Below are positions 63,701-64,000 of a stretch of 64,000 nt of DNA, piece by piece (within the stretch, counting starts at the first letter, position 1; each line of letters opens with the position of its first letter). The DNA comes from Achatina immaculata. Taxonomy: Eukaryota > Mollusca > Gastropoda > Stylommatophora > Achatinidae. The notes under the pieces are model-generated. The model worked only from the letters and a program-made list of their open reading frames with translations, made no database searches and was not told the DNA's origin. The stretch lies in NCBI GenBank assembly GCA_009760885.1, contig CM019704.1, positions 16,348,429 through 16,412,428 on the forward strand, given 5' to 3'. Both the position numbers and the translations under genes were made by a program.

Positions 63701-64000
63701 AAGATACTGACCACACACTAACATCCAATGCCAGACGGGCCTGCGTGTCCAATTCTGAACCCTTTGGAAAAAAAAGGATCAATCAATCCGTGATACGATC
63801 AACTAACACATTACCGGGATCGCTGCGAACAATCATAAAAACTTGTACCTACCACGATAGAAAAGGCAAACTTTACGACAATCACAAACTGCATAGCGTA
63901 CAGGGAACAAAACTTCATTTCTGTGACATACATCTGTTCTAGACCTCAAGAGCGGCCATTGATAAGAGAGTTGCTTTTCTTTTATACAACTTAACGATGG
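63701..64000. other. window end, nothing recognised
   Basis: No exon or repeat family recognised. Confidence 0.4.

Noticed and set aside
63090..63710. 206-codon frame of a 12-residue repeat
   Set aside because: A direct product of a 36-bp minisatellite, with no flanking exon signals.

Overview
This is nuclear genomic DNA from an animal. It is AT-rich, with introns, poly-purine and poly-pyrimidine runs, non-LTR retrotransposons, a mariner, tRNA-derived SINEs and very dense minisatellites. No operon, prokaryotic gene, CRISPR array or functional rRNA/tRNA gene is visible. The repeat landscape and the host gene suggest an invertebrate, most likely a lophotrochozoan such as a gastropod mollusc. 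That placement is inference from general character, with low confidence.

One host gene is supported. It is the 3' half of a PDZRN3/PDZRN4-type (LNX3-like) gene on the minus strand. Six exons join in frame to give 693 residues and a stop: 53500-53562 and 52199-52297 (parts of the last PDZ domain), then 40069-40182, 28160-28288, 27136-27381 and the long terminal exon 24560-25990. All five introns are phase 0 and all five internal exons are multiples of three bases. The RING, TRAF-type zinc finger and earlier PDZ exons were not found and probably lie beyond base 64000.

Layout. 1-770: LINE endonuclease remnant at the window edge. 770-8240: intergenic DNA with six tandem arrays, including about 73 copies of a 31-bp unit with a 775-bp higher-order period (5405-7676). 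8247-13318: two overlapping, nearly identical tandem duplications (1.71 kb and 1.09 kb) that triplicate a SINE. 13770-14400: a 21-bp array. 14590-17280: a decayed RTE-type LINE. 18760-23580: LINE 3' pieces, a hAT MITE with 8-bp duplications, and a short element of a family with an AAG tail. 24394-53562: the host gene. Its 11.8-kb intron holds two copies of an unclassified repeat and an RTE-type LINE split by a SINE with a perfect 16-bp target-site duplication. Its 12-kb intron holds a TSD-flanked, almost open LINE with RNase H (40733-44998) inserted in a TAG microsatellite, plus a TATA/CCAAT promoter-like site near 46.25 kb. 53910-55177: a broken mariner. 56392-57258: an 867-bp non-autonomous element whose 3' end matches that of the 40733-44998 LINE. 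57-64 kb: arrays, a SINE head, a fold-back structure at 58907-59258, a G-quadruplex candidate and another copy of the AAG-tailed family.

The genes do not form a pathway. The host gene is embedded in transposable elements and minisatellites. Three of its five visible introns have a tandem array starting within about 25 bp of the 5' splice site. I did not find a new multi-gene system. The best leads are the SINE/LINE tail-sharing pair, the exon-abutting arrays, the fold-back element, the overlapping duplications and the possible internal promoter.
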